Assembly (NCBI GenBank): GCA_016722075.1
Contig: JADKGW010000002.1
Span: 868,001-932,000, forward strand
Length of the DNA stretch: 64,000 nucleotides
Direction of reading: 5' to 3'
DNA from: Candidatus Kouleothrix ribensis
GTDB taxonomy: Bacteria; Chloroflexota; Chloroflexia; Chloroflexales; Roseiflexaceae
Part shown: positions 8,050-18,106 of the stretch, piece by piece
Position numbering within the stretch: position 1 is the first letter of the stretch
Layout of the letters: every line of letters begins with the position of its first letter
The notes under the pieces: model-generated
Told to the model about the DNA's origin: nothing
The model's input: the letters and a program-made list of their open reading frames with translations, nothing else
Database searches by the model: none
Program-made: the position numbers and the translations under genes

Positions 8050-8406
8050 ATGGCACGAGCAGCGACAACAACTGACGCATTCAACGCCGTAGCGGAGCCT
8101 CGGCGGCGCGAGATCTTGGACGCGCTGGCCGCTGGGGAGCGCTCGGTGAACGATCTGGTCGCGCGGCTGGGCCTGGCGCAGCCGCAGGTGTCGAAGCACC
8201 TGCGCGTGCTGCGCGAGGTCGGCCTGGTGGGCGTGCGCGACGAAGGGCGGCAGCGGCTGTACTGGCTGAATGGCCAGGGGCTCAAGCCGATCCACGATTG
8301 GGTCAAGCGCTACGAGCGCACATGGAACGAGCGCTACGATGCGCTGGACGACCTATTGGAAGAGCTGAAAGCAACGGAGGAAGACCATGGCAGCAGTACT
8401 GAGTAA
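8050..8406 (+). CDS. ArsR/SmtB-family winged-helix regulator
   Basis: A 118-residue repressor. The winged helix spans about residues 8-85, with EPRRREILDAL, a recognition helix GLAQPQVSKHLRVL and the wing RDEGRQRLYWLN. No metal-binding Cys pair is visible, so it belongs to the group paired with AHSA1-type proteins rather than the arsenic sensors. Its end overlaps the downstream SRPBCC gene by 20 bp, which implies coupled translation. In known pairs of this type the regulator controls its own two-gene operon; the signal is generally unknown. The promoter abuts the start codon. Confidence 0.93.
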   Translation: MARAATTTDAFNAVAEPRRREILDALAAGERSVNDLVARLGLAQPQVSKHLRVLREVGLVGVRDEGRQRLYWLNGQGLKPIHDWVKRYERTWNERYDALDDLLEELKATEEDHGSSTE

Positions 8407-8881
8407 GGGCAGCGCGGTAGTGACGCTCCCGTCGGCTACGCAGATCCTGATCACGCGCGAGTTCAACGCGCCCAGGCACCTGATCTACAAGGCCTGGACC
8501 ACCCCCGAGCTGATCAAGCGCTGGTGGTCGGCCAACCGCGGCGAGGTGACGGTGGCCGATGTCGACCTGCGGGTCGGCGGCACGTGGCGCTGGGTGCTGC
8601 TAACCAGCGACGGCTTCGAAGTCGCGTTCCACGGCGAGTACCGCGAGCTGATCACCAACGAGCGGATCGTGCATACCGAGGTGTACGAGGGCTTCCCCGA
8701 GCCCGACGCGGCGGCGCTGACCACGGTGACGTTCAGCGAGAAGGATGGGCGCACGACGCTGACAATACTGGTGCAGCATAGCTGCCAGGAGCACCGCGAC
8801 GCGCACATCAACTCGGGCATGGAGGCGGGCATGCAAGATGCAATGGATCTGCTCGAGCAGGTGGCAATCTCGCTGGCCTAG
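8387..8881 (+). CDS. SRPBCC (AHSA1/CalC-like) protein
   Basis: A 164-residue START-like fold protein. Typical motifs are ITREFNAPRHLIYKAWTTPE and LIKRWW near the N-terminus, DLRVGGTWRW in the middle, and TTLTILVQHS followed by a C-terminal helix (GMEAGMQDAMDLLEQV). The fold makes a deep hydrophobic pocket that binds small lipophilic ligands. It overlaps the ArsR-type regulator gene and is surely cotranscribed with it. A strong GGAGGAAG lies before the ATG, inside the upstream gene. The ligand is not known. Confidence 0.92.
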   Translation: MAAVLSKGSAVVTLPSATQILITREFNAPRHLIYKAWTTPELIKRWWSANRGEVTVADVDLRVGGTWRWVLLTSDGFEVAFHGEYRELITNERIVHTEVYEGFPEPDAAALTTVTFSEKDGRTTLTILVQHSCQEHRDAHINSGMEAGMQDAMDLLEQVAISLA

Positions 8882-8906
8882 CGTACTATCAAACGACCGT
8901 TGCGTT

Positions 8907-8961
8907 AACCACCAGGACACCAAGGCACCAAGAATTCTAGGGCCTTGGTGTCCTGGTGGTT
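8907..8961. terminator. Large perfect hairpin after the AHSA1 gene
   Basis: Twenty-base arms (AACCACCAGGACACCAAGGC at 8907-8926 and its complement at 8942-8961) enclose a 15-base loop containing AAGAATTC. There is no T tract, so it may be a factor-dependent terminator, an mRNA-stabilising stem, or a small palindromic repeat. The 565-bp gap before the next intact gene also contains a decayed enolase gene at 9222. Confidence 0.5.
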
Positions 8962-8964
8962 CAG

Positions 8965-9076
8965 ATCCGCCCAACGACAGCTGTAGCTGAGTTTGGCAGA
9001 TTTGCGCCGCGCTCAGGCCAGCGCGTGCCAGCAGGCGCTGCTCGGCGGCGCGGTAGCGCTTGAGATCGTCCTGATA
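8965..9076 (-). pseudogene. Unidentified coding remnant
   Basis: One minus-strand frame reads WYQDDLKRYRAAEQRLLARA, then GLSAAQ, with amino-acid use typical of a real protein C-terminus, but there is no start and no continuation upstream. I cannot name the family. It suggests that this gap between the AHSA1 and GH18 genes collects gene debris. Confidence 0.25.
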
Positions 9077-9221
9077 CCATACAGGCGGCTACGCCGACCA
9101 GCGTAGCCAAGCGCGGGCGGGATGTCAAGCGACCGTGGGAGGAGCGGCCGCGCCGCCGCGCCGGCGGATTCTGCCTGCTACGCGGGCAACCGCGTAAGTT
9201 GTGCAAGTGAAAGGACAGCCC

Positions 9222-9446
9222 ATGCGCATCACCGACGTCGAAGTCATCCCGCTGCGCATCCTCGAGCACAATGGGCACATCGCTGTGCGTGGTCCACGCC
9301 TGGAAGTCGGGCATCCTGGTGGCGGCCACGCCACACCTGGCCGCGGCAGTGCCCGACCTGCCGTTCGTTGAGTATACCGTCTCGGAGTCGCCGCTGCGGC
9401 GCGAGCTGGTGCGCAGCAGCGTGACGCTACCGACCGGTAGCGGCAG
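9222..9446 (+). pseudogene. Mandelate racemase/muconate lactonizing enzyme remnant with large internal deletion
   Basis: The ATG at 9222 starts MRITDVEVIPLRILEHNGH, a typical enolase-superfamily N-terminus. About 60 bp on, in another frame, comes HAWKSGILVAATPHLAAAVP, then DLPFVEY. This matches the C-terminal end of the same family, where the W-K-S-G/H-L-A-A block precedes the closing helices. About 300 residues, including all catalytic groups, are missing. AAAGGACAG precedes the start. An intact family member lies at 22868-24031, but the N-termini differ, so this is a separate gene. Confidence 0.65.
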
Positions 9447-10667
9447 CTACGGCGCCAGAAAGGCCTGCTTCATGGCCTGCATGAGCGGGTCCCGGCTGCC
9501 AGCCGGCGCCTGCGCCAGGTAGCCCTCGGCGATCGTCCAGATGATCGCGCCGCCGAGCCCGCGCGCCCGCGCGTAGGCGCCCTTGGCCGCGATCGACTCG
9601 GCGTCTTCGTACGAGATGAAGTTGCAGGCTTGCGGGCCGACGCCCGCCTGCGAGCTGAGGTAGGGCGCCTTGGCCTCGGTGTCGAACGTGCGCGTGGCCG
9701 CCGGCACGTAGTCGCGCGCGATTGCCGAGTAGATCATGGTATTGTCGCTATTGCCCATCGACACATTACGGCCGGCCAGCGGCACGCGCGGCTGCGCGAC
9801 GCCGCGCCAGCACGAGCCGTAGAACCCGACGCCAATGCCGAGCTTGCGCGCCGGCACGCCCACCGCCAGGTAGCGCTGCACGCTGCTATCGATCGAGCTT
9901 GGGTGCGTGGCGGTGGCGCCGTACAGCGCCCCGAAGTGCCAGCTGTCCCAGCCGTCCCAGGCGCCAGCCATGTCGTAGGTCATGATATTGACCTGGTCCA
10001 CCAGCGCAGCGATCTGCGCATAGTAGCCGTCGACGTCGCCGAGCGCGTTGATGCTGACCCAGTTGACCGGGATTGTGATCAGCATTGCCGGCCGGGCTGC
10101 GCGCAGGTCGCCCAGCAGCGCCAGCAGCGGCACGCGGTCGGCCGGCTGGATCGGCTCCCAGTCGACGTCGACGCCGTCGTAGCCGAAGTCATCGATCGAC
10201 TGCAGCAGATTGCCCACGAAGGCGGCGCGGTTCTGCGGCGAGGCCGCGCCCACGAAGCCGGCGTGCTCGCCCGCGCCGCCGAGCATCAGGATGGCCTTGC
10301 GGCCTGCCGCGTGCGCGCGTTGGGCCAGGTCGCGCGCCATCTGCGGCCCCTGCACTGCGTCGATGTCGAAGGTGGTGGTCACGTCGCCGCCGGGCGTCGG
10401 CGTGATCCGCCCGACCACCAGGTGCGTCAGCGTGCTCCAGTCGATCGCAGCGGCGGGCAGCATATCGCGCTGATAGCCGACGTAGTAGGCCGACACCCAG
10501 CGCCTGCCCGAGCCTGGTGCGGTGGCGATCGGCAGGTAGGTGCTGGTCTGCGCCTGCGGCGCGGCGGCCAGCGCCGCGGCCGCGCCGGCCACAGCGGCGG
10601 CCAGCGCCAGCAGGCGCCAGAGCACGCGTGCGGGACGCGCCTCGAATGCCGGCGTGCGCGTGAGCAT
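9447..10667 (-). CDS. Secreted glycoside hydrolase family 18 (chitinase-like) protein
   Basis: A 406-residue exported protein. An N-terminal hydrophobic segment (about residues 15-37, Leu/Ala-rich, ending AAAPQAQT) should be a signal peptide or anchor. The GH18 barrel follows: WVSAYYVGYQ (strand 1), AILMLGGAGE (SxGG-like), and the active-site motif DGVDVDWE near residue 165 with the catalytic Glu last, then MTYDMAG and a terminal GGAIIWTIAEG. The family hydrolyses beta-1,4 GlcNAc links using substrate assistance. The gene starts 2 bp after the GNAT gene on the same strand, with GAGGAGGGG overlapping that gene's end, so the two are coupled. Confidence 0.9.
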   Translation of the reverse strand: MLTRTPAFEARPARVLWRLLALAAAVAGAAAALAAAPQAQTSTYLPIATAPGSGRRWVSAYYVGYQRDMLPAAAIDWSTLTHLVVGRITPTPGGDVTTTFDIDAVQGPQMARDLAQRAHAAGRKAILMLGGAGEHAGFVGAASPQNRAAFVGNLLQSIDDFGYDGVDVDWEPIQPADRVPLLALLGDLRAARPAMLITIPVNWVSINALGDVDGYYAQIAALVDQVNIMTYDMAGAWDGWDSWHFGALYGATATHPSSIDSSVQRYLAVGVPARKLGIGVGFYGSCWRGVAQPRVPLAGRNVSMGNSDNTMIYSAIARDYVPAATRTFDTEAKAPYLSSQAGVGPQACNFISYEDAESIAAKGAYARARGLGGAIIWTIAEGYLAQAPAGSRDPLMQAMKQAFLAP

Positions 10668-10669
10668 GC

Positions 10670-11158
10670 CTACCCCTCCTCGCTCGCCCTGGGCGCTACG
10701 GCCTTGGCGAAATGCACGATCGTCAGCTCGTGAAACGGCTCGCGATGGGTTTCGCGGTAGCCCAGGTGGTTGTAGCGCGCGATATTCTCGTGCATCAGCG
10801 CGTTGGTGAACAGCCGTATGCGCGCGTAGCCGGCCGCGCGGGCCTCGTGCTCGGCCCAGGCCAGCAGCTCGCGGCCCAGGCCGCGGCCCTGGTAGCGCGG
10901 CTCGAGCGCCACGCTGTAGATCAGCAGCGCCTCGGGCTCGCGCATCAGCACCAGCACGCCGGCCGGCGCGCCTGCCGCCGTGAGCAGCCAGACCGGGTGC
11001 TCCACCACGATCTGCGTGTAGTCGGCGGTCATTGGCTGGGGCTGGCGGCCGAGCCGGGGCACATACATGCTATAGGCCGCGTCGGTGATCGCAGCGATCA
11101 CCGCGACATCGCCCGGCCCGGCGCGGCGAAAGGCCCACCCCTGCTGCGCTTCGCTCAT
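10670..11158 (-). CDS. GNAT-family N-acetyltransferase
   Basis: A 162-residue acetyl-CoA-dependent acyltransferase. The start MSEAQQG is preceded by AAGGAGG at ideal spacing, so the 60-residue upstream extension of the frame is rejected. The acetyl-CoA loop is visible as ALEPRYQGRGLGRELLAWAE (motif A, about residues 88-107), followed by RLFTNALMHENIARYNHLGY (motif B). The substrate cannot be predicted. It heads a two-gene operon with the GH18 protein. The roughly 300-bp gap upstream, towards the divergent secreted-protein gene, shows no clear promoter or repeat. Confidence 0.9.
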   Translation of the reverse strand: MSEAQQGWAFRRAGPGDVAVIAAITDAAYSMYVPRLGRQPQPMTADYTQIVVEHPVWLLTAAGAPAGVLVLMREPEALLIYSVALEPRYQGRGLGRELLAWAEHEARAAGYARIRLFTNALMHENIARYNHLGYRETHREPFHELTIVHFAKAVAPRASEEG

Positions 11159-11458
11159 ACTGCTGCCTCCTTGCCGCCGTGAAACAGACCCGCCTGATTG
11201 TAGGCCATCCTGGCCGCGCTGGCAATTCGCTTTTCGCGCCGCACACAGCCAACCTATCAAATACCGCTCTACAGAAGGCTCAGCAGCGACGATCCACGCA
11301 GCGCGGTAGTACGAACTCGGTAAGATGACAGGATTCTTCACCACGACAGCGCACGGATGACGGCATTGTTATGTGCGGGCATGGCTCAGCGGCTATCATG
11401 GCTTTGTGGTGTTCTGTAGTGAGCAGGCCCCCTGACGGGCTATGTCCAGGAGTGATAC

Positions 11459-13486
11459 ATGAGACGAGCGCTGCCGATCGCGCTGGCGATCTGTTTGCTG
11501 AGCGGCCTGATTCTAAGCGTTGGTGTGCGTACATCTGCGGCGGCCACGGCCAACGCCGGCTATGTCGGGCCTGAGTTCGGCGCCGCCCCCGGCAGCGACC
11601 CGACTGCCGATAAGCCGCAGAGCAAGCTGTGGCACAACGACGGCTACTGGTGGGCGGTGATGTTTCACAAGGCCAGCGCCACCTGGCACATCTTCCGCCT
11701 GACCTGGCCGAGCAGCTGGGTCGATACTGGTGTGGTAGTTGACCCGCGCCCGACCGCGCGTGCCGATGCGCTCTCGCAGGGTGCCAAGCTGTACGTGGCC
11801 TCGCTGGTGCGCTTCGACACCACAAACCAGGGCCGGCTCTATCGCTTCAGCTACGATAGCGGCGCCAAGACCTACGCGCTCGACAGCGGCTTCCCCGTGA
11901 CGATCATGAACGGCAGCGCCGAGACAATGGCCTTCGACAAGGACTCGAGCGGCCGGCTGTGGATCACCTACACGCAGAGCAAGCAGGTCTTCGTCAATCA
12001 CACCAACACCGACAGCGACCCGAACACCGACGACGACCAGGTATGGGCCACGCCGAGCGTCGTGTCGGGGCCACAGCCGATCGGCTCCGACGATATTTCG
12101 TCGCTGGTGGCCTATAACGACAAGAATGGCCCGAGCATCGGCGTGCTCTGGAGCAACCACACCTCTACGTCGGCAGCCGCCTCGATGAACTTTGCCTATC
12201 GCAAAGACAGCGACCCGCCCGATCTGTGGCAGCCGATCGAGACGATCTACGGCGGCGTAGGCACCTGCCTGGCCGACGACCACATCAACCTGAAGTCGCT
12301 CCAGGCCGACCCATCGGGCGCGATCTTCGCCGCCATCAAGACCTCGGTGGGCGACAGCAGCAGCTGCACCGGCGGCAGCGACCTGATTCGCCTGGTGGTG
12401 CGCTACCCGAACAACACCTGGAAGACGGCGGTGTTCGGCAGCACGGCCGACAAACATACCCGCCCGGTGGTGCTGCTCGATACGACCAACCGCAAAGTCT
12501 ATATGTTTGCAACCGCGCCAACCAGCTGCGGCGTGATCTACTATAAGGTTGCGAACATGGATAACCCAAGCTTTCCTAGCGGCAAAGGCACCCCGTTCAT
12601 CAAGAATAGCGCACACACATGCATCAACAACGCCAGCACCACCAAGCAGACTGTGAACGCCAGCACCGGGCTGGTGGTGCTGGCCAGTGATGAAAAGAGC
12701 CTGTTCTACCTGCATAACGCGATCTCGCTGGGCAGTACACCCACCGCCACTGCCACTGCGACGCCGCTGAGCAGCACACCCACCGCCACTGCCACGCCGG
12801 TGAGCAGCACGCCCACCGCCACCGCCACGCCGGTGAGCAGCACGCCCACCGCCACCGCCACCACCACGCCGGTGAGCAGCACGCCCACCGCCACGCCGCT
12901 GGGTAGCACGCGGCTAAAGGACATCACGTTCGAAAACGGCAGCCTGACTGACGCCAGCACCGGTGCCGACGCAGTGGTGGGCACGGCCGCACTCGAGAGC
13001 ACGAGCGCACTGGCGGGCAGCTTTGCCGCGACAATCAACACCACGAGCGGCTACCTGCGCGAAGACATCGCCGCCTCGAGTGAACTGTTTGTATCGTTTG
13101 TGCTGCGGCCGAACGCACTGACTGGCGCAAACGCGCGCATCGCGCTGATCAGCAACGGCAGCACCAGCGTGGGCAACCTGTACCTGAGCAGTAGTGGGGC
13201 GCTACAGCTGCGCAATGGCTCGACGGTCATCGGCAGCAGCTCGGCGCCGCTGGTGGCCGGCACGCTCTACCGGGTCGGGCTGCACCAGAAACAGGGCACC
13301 GGCGGCGACGCGCTGCTGGAAGCGTATGTGGCGGTGGGCGATGCGCCGTTCGGTGCGCCGTTTGCGTTCAGTGCCAGCCAGAGCTTCACCAGCCAGGCCA
13401 CGCGCTTCAGCCTGGGTGCAACCAACAGCAACGCCGTCAACCTGACCGTCGACGACATTCGGCTCGACACGGCGGCGATGCCGTAG
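11459..13486 (+). CDS. Secreted beta-propeller-like protein with Thr/Pro linker and C-terminal jelly-roll-like domain
   Basis: A 675-residue exported protein, unrecognised as a whole. It has a signal peptide (RRALPIALAICLLSGLIL, cleavage near SAAATA). Residues 30-425 contain repeated blocks such as GRLYRFSYD, GRLWITYTQ and GAIFAAIKT, which look like blades of a sialidase-type propeller. A low-complexity linker of STPTATATPV units follows (about residues 427-482), then a 190-residue domain (ITFENGSLTD to VDDIRLDTAAMP) resembling LamG/carbohydrate-binding jelly rolls. AGGAG precedes the ATG. An extracellular role, perhaps binding glycans, is inferred from architecture only. Confidence 0.75.
   Translation: MRRALPIALAICLLSGLILSVGVRTSAAATANAGYVGPEFGAAPGSDPTADKPQSKLWHNDGYWWAVMFHKASATWHIFRLTWPSSWVDTGVVVDPRPTARADALSQGAKLYVASLVRFDTTNQGRLYRFSYDSGAKTYALDSGFPVTIMNGSAETMAFDKDSSGRLWITYTQSKQVFVNHTNTDSDPNTDDDQVWATPSVVSGPQPIGSDDISSLVAYNDKNGPSIGVLWSNHTSTSAAASMNFAYRKDSDPPDLWQPIETIYGGVGTCLADDHINLKSLQADPSGAIFAAIKTSVGDSSSCTGGSDLIRLVVRYPNNTWKTAVFGSTADKHTRPVVLLDTTNRKVYMFATAPTSCGVIYYKVANMDNPSFPSGKGTPFIKNSAHTCINNASTTKQTVNASTGLVVLASDEKSLFYLHNAISLGSTPTATATATPLSSTPTATATPVSSTPTATATPVSSTPTATATTTPVSSTPTATPLGSTRLKDITFENGSLTDASTGADAVVGTAALESTSALAGSFAATINTTSGYLREDIAASSELFVSFVLRPNALTGANARIALISNGSTSVGNLYLSSSGALQLRNGSTVIGSSSAPLVAGTLYRVGLHQKQGTGGDALLEAYVAVGDAPFGAPFAFSASQSFTSQATRFSLGATNSNAVNLTVDDIRLDTAAMP
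12733..12906 (+). repeat. Tandem repeats encoding the STPTATATPV linker
   Basis: Units of 30 to 36 bp built on AGCACGCCCACCGCCACCGC repeat about six times and encode the Thr/Pro linker of the secreted protein. All are in frame, so the linker length can vary by slippage. Confidence 0.8.
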
Positions 13487-13512
13487 CAGCGACCCGCTCG
13501 CCATCCGAGGCG

Positions 13513-15237
13513 CTACGACCGGCCGACGATCGGCGGCACCATGCCGAGGTCGTCGGCCGATGCCGGGCGCATGAAATCGAAGTCGCAGCCTTCATCGGGC
13601 TGGAGCACGTGTGCGGCGTAGAGCCGCGGGTAGCCGCGCCGGTGTAGGGTGCGCGGCGCGGCCCAGCCCGCACGGCGGCGCGCCAGCTCGTCGTGCGGCA
13701 CGTGCAGCACCAGCGACCGGGCCGGCACGTCGAGCTCGACCATGTCGCCGTCGCGCACCAGCGCAAGCGGGCCGCCGATCGCCGCCTCGGGCGCGACATG
13801 CAGCACGACGGTGCCCGAGCTCGTGCCGCTCATGCGCGCGTCGCTGATCCGCACGAGATCGTCGACGCCCGCGCGCAGCAGCTTCTTCGGCACGGGGATA
13901 GCGCCCCACTCGGGCATGCCGGGCACGCCGACCGCGCCGGCGTTGCGCAGAATCAAGACCGAGTCGGCATCGACCGGCAGATCGGGCGCATCGATCCGGG
14001 CCAGCATATCGGCGTAGCTATCGAACACGAGCGCGCGGCCGCAGTGCCGCAGCAGCCGCGGCGAGGCCGTGCTGGCGCGGATGATCGCGTCGCGCGGCGC
14101 GAGATTGCCACGTAGCACCGCCAGCCAGCCGGCCGGCCCCAGCGGCGTGGCACACGAACGGATGACCGCCGGGTCGCCTGGTGGGGCAAGCGCGAGCTGT
14201 GCGCCGAGCGACTGGCCCGACACAGTCAGGCAGCCCAGGTGCAGCTGATCGGCCAGCCGGCCCAGCAGCGCCGGCACACCACCGGCCTCGTCGAAATCGG
14301 CCATGAGCCGCGCGCCGGCCGGCTGGAGATCGAGCAGCAGCGGCGTCGTGCGCCCGATCAGGTCGAAATCATCGAGCGTGAGCGGCACCCCCAGCCGGCC
14401 GGCGATTGCGAGCAGGTGGATCACCGCGTTGGTCGAGCCGCCGATCGCAGCAAAGACACGCAGGGCATTCTCGAAGGCCTGGCGCGTCAGCACCTGCGCG
14501 GGGCGCAAGCCGGCGCGCACCAGCTCGACGGCGCAGGCCCCGCTCTGCTCGGCCGCCGCCAGCCGGCGCGCATCGGTGGCCGGGATAGTCGCGGTGCCTG
14601 GCAGCATCATGCCCAGCGCCTCCGACAGCACGGTCATCGTCGAGGCCGAGCCCATGGTATTGCAGGTGCCTGGGCCGCACGAATAGATCGCCTCGAGCGC
14701 GCGCCAGTCGGCCTCGGCCAGCTGGCCGGCGCGGTACTGATCCCAGTAGCGCCACAGGTCGGTGCCCGAGCCGATCGCCTGGCCGTGCCAGCGGCCAGCC
14801 GCCTTGGGGCCGGCGCACACCTGGATGGCCGGCAGGTTCGCGCTGGCCGCGCCCATGAGCTGGGCCGGCGTAGTCTTGTCGCAGCCGCACAGCAGCACCA
14901 CGCCGTCGATCGGGTAGGCGCGCAGGGTCTCCTCGATCTCGATCGCCAGCAGGTTGCGGTAGAGCATGGCGCTGGGCTTCATCAGCTCCTCGCCGAGCGA
15001 GATCGTATTGAACTCGAGCGGCACCCCGCCGGCGGCGATCACACCGCGCTTGACCGCCTCGGCCACGGCGCGCAGCCCGAGATTGCAGTTGTTGAGCTCG
15101 CTCCACGAGTTGGCGATGCCGATGACCGGCTTACCGGCGAAGAACTCGCGGCTCCAGCCAAGTGTGCGCAGCACCGATCGGCTCTGCAGCCCGATCTCGT
15201 CGCGCCCCTCAAACCACTCCGCGCTGCGTAAGATCAT
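13513..15237 (-). CDS. IlvD/Edd-family dehydratase (sugar-acid dehydratase type)
   Basis: A 574-residue Fe-S dehydratase. Iron-sulfur ligands appear at NNCNLG (about residue 50), CGCDKTTPA (about 118) and CGPGTCNTMG (about 190). The size and the motif pattern fit the pentonate/hexonate dehydratases (L-arabinonate or D-xylonate type) at least as well as dihydroxyacid dehydratase, and no ilv genes lie nearby. The reaction would remove water from a 2,3-dihydroxy acid to give the 2-keto-3-deoxy acid. It starts 8 bp after the ceramidase-like gene and is the last gene of the GntR operon reading leftward from 18.9 kb. Confidence 0.9.
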   Translation of the reverse strand: MILRSAEWFEGRDEIGLQSRSVLRTLGWSREFFAGKPVIGIANSWSELNNCNLGLRAVAEAVKRGVIAAGGVPLEFNTISLGEELMKPSAMLYRNLLAIEIEETLRAYPIDGVVLLCGCDKTTPAQLMGAASANLPAIQVCAGPKAAGRWHGQAIGSGTDLWRYWDQYRAGQLAEADWRALEAIYSCGPGTCNTMGSASTMTVLSEALGMMLPGTATIPATDARRLAAAEQSGACAVELVRAGLRPAQVLTRQAFENALRVFAAIGGSTNAVIHLLAIAGRLGVPLTLDDFDLIGRTTPLLLDLQPAGARLMADFDEAGGVPALLGRLADQLHLGCLTVSGQSLGAQLALAPPGDPAVIRSCATPLGPAGWLAVLRGNLAPRDAIIRASTASPRLLRHCGRALVFDSYADMLARIDAPDLPVDADSVLILRNAGAVGVPGMPEWGAIPVPKKLLRAGVDDLVRISDARMSGTSSGTVVLHVAPEAAIGGPLALVRDGDMVELDVPARSLVLHVPHDELARRRAGWAAPRTLHRRGYPRLYAAHVLQPDEGCDFDFMRPASADDLGMVPPIVGRS

Positions 15238-15245
15238 AGCATCCC

Positions 15246-16634
15246 CTAGCCTGCGGCGATCTGCTCGAGCGCACGCTCGGCGGCGGCGATCGTCTGCTCG
15301 AGGCAGCCCGGCGCGAACGGCGATTGCTGTTCCTGGTACAGGCCGCTGCCGTAGCTCTCGCGCGGCGGCAGGTAGCCAACGCCACCGTTGGTGCAGCCCA
15401 GCACCAGCAGCGGCAAACGCGCAAAGCGGCGCCGCAGCTCGACCTGCATAAACGAGTAGGCCTCGTTCGGGCAGGCCAGCAGCAGCGCGTCGCCGAGGCG
15501 CCAGAGCCAGAGCGGCATCTGGCAGATCGGGTCGTCGCCGAGGGCGGCCTCGATGTCGGCACGCCGCGAGGCCTTCTCGGCCTCGGCCAGCGGGTCGCCC
15601 CCATCGGCGCCGGGCGGGTCGACGGCGGTGAGCAGCGCCTTGCGCTGGAGCGGCACCTGGATCATGTGCGGCACGAGCCGGGCGCTGCGCGCCTGGGCGA
15701 TCGAGTCGAGCGGGCGGTAGGCCCAGGTGCCAAGGTTCGCGCCCGACGCGACCACGCCGCTAAACACGAACTGGCTTGCGGGCGGCGGCAGCGCCTCGAG
15801 CGCAGCAGCGGCGGCGTAGCCAAGCTGGCGCCCGTTGCGATCGGCCGTCGCCGGGTCGCCCACGAAGCCCTCGCGTGGGCCTAGTTCGCCGGCAGCGCCG
15901 TAGAGGAATAGCGCCGGCGCGCCATAGATCCGCTCGAGCACCTCGCGCATGGCGCCGATGTAATCGGGCGAGAGCAGGCGGTTCTGCCAGGCCAGCGTGG
16001 TTGGATGGCATGCGTAGTTAACGATAGTTGCGCGCACCTGGCCGTCATCGCCGGTCACGCGGCCGACGAGCACGGTATCATCGGCCGGGCCGGCCGGATT
16101 GAAGCCGCAGACGTAGCGCCCGTGATCGGGCGCCCACAGATCGCGGTTCGTGGCTAAGCCGCAGCGGCCATAGCCATAGCTGATCCAGGCCGGCGCGAGG
16201 TCGGCGCGCGCGGCGGTGATCGCGGCAGTAACCTCGGCCGCGATCCGATCGAGGTAGGGGCCGATCAGGTCGCCGCCGGGCCGGTCGGCCAGCCGCGAGT
16301 TGACATTCGCCCCGCCGTGGGTATGCGACAGGTTGATCAGCAGGTTGGCCTGGCCGAGGCCGCTGGCGGCGAGCACGGCCGCACGCATGCGCTGCTCGTC
16401 GGGCTGGTGGCCAAACCAGCCGATGTCGAGCGCCACCAGCGCCAGCTCGGGGCCGTCGCCGGCCAGCGGACGCAGCACGGCGGCGCTGGCTGTCAGCGGC
16501 CGGTGTACACCATCGGCCACATCGTGGCGCGCCGCGCCCCACGAGCGGGCGTAGATGCCCACCGGCGGCGTGATGTCGCGCACCGCAACGCCGAACGCGC
16601 AGCGGGTGAAGCCATGAGTATTCGCAAGATTCAT
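15246..16634 (-). CDS. Neutral/alkaline ceramidase-like hydrolase, copy 1
   Basis: A 462-residue protein of the neutral/alkaline non-lysosomal ceramidase N-terminal family. The start MNLANTHG has GGAGG upstream; the longer frame is rejected. Family signatures are AVRDITPPVG near the N-terminus, the zinc-type HxH in LSHTHGGANV, NYACHP and FLYGAAGELGP. No signal peptide is seen, so it is probably cytoplasmic, unlike true bacterial ceramidases, which are secreted. Ceramidases cut an N-acyl amide bond. In a sugar-acid operon it may hydrolyse some other amide or ester. A paralogue is at 25712-27127. Confidence 0.82.
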   Translation of the reverse strand: MNLANTHGFTRCAFGVAVRDITPPVGIYARSWGAARHDVADGVHRPLTASAAVLRPLAGDGPELALVALDIGWFGHQPDEQRMRAAVLAASGLGQANLLINLSHTHGGANVNSRLADRPGGDLIGPYLDRIAAEVTAAITAARADLAPAWISYGYGRCGLATNRDLWAPDHGRYVCGFNPAGPADDTVLVGRVTGDDGQVRATIVNYACHPTTLAWQNRLLSPDYIGAMREVLERIYGAPALFLYGAAGELGPREGFVGDPATADRNGRQLGYAAAAALEALPPPASQFVFSGVVASGANLGTWAYRPLDSIAQARSARLVPHMIQVPLQRKALLTAVDPPGADGGDPLAEAEKASRRADIEAALGDDPICQMPLWLWRLGDALLLACPNEAYSFMQVELRRRFARLPLLVLGCTNGGVGYLPPRESYGSGLYQEQQSPFAPGCLEQTIAAAERALEQIAAG

Positions 16635-16738
16635 GGGGTGTCCTCCGGTTCGGGTTGGCCGCACGCGGGCAGGTGGCGGGAAGCGCAGCCGCCACGCAGG
16701 CGTTACAACAGCCGTGGTGGCGTGGTGGTGCATCGCCG

Positions 16739-18034
<1,296 letters not shown>

Positions 18035-18106
18035 TGTCGGCTCCTTTAGGCACGTGGCATTACACAGGCCGCAACACTGCCCGACACATGCGATCGGGTT
18101 GCTGTA

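Noticed and set aside
11513..12715. A 400-residue minus-strand frame
   Set aside because: Antisense to the secreted propeller-like protein, which has a signal peptide, a ribosome site and repeats in frame.
13513..15237. IlvD for branched-chain amino acid synthesis
   Set aside because: The family includes sugar-acid dehydratases, and all neighbours are catabolic. The general family name is safer.
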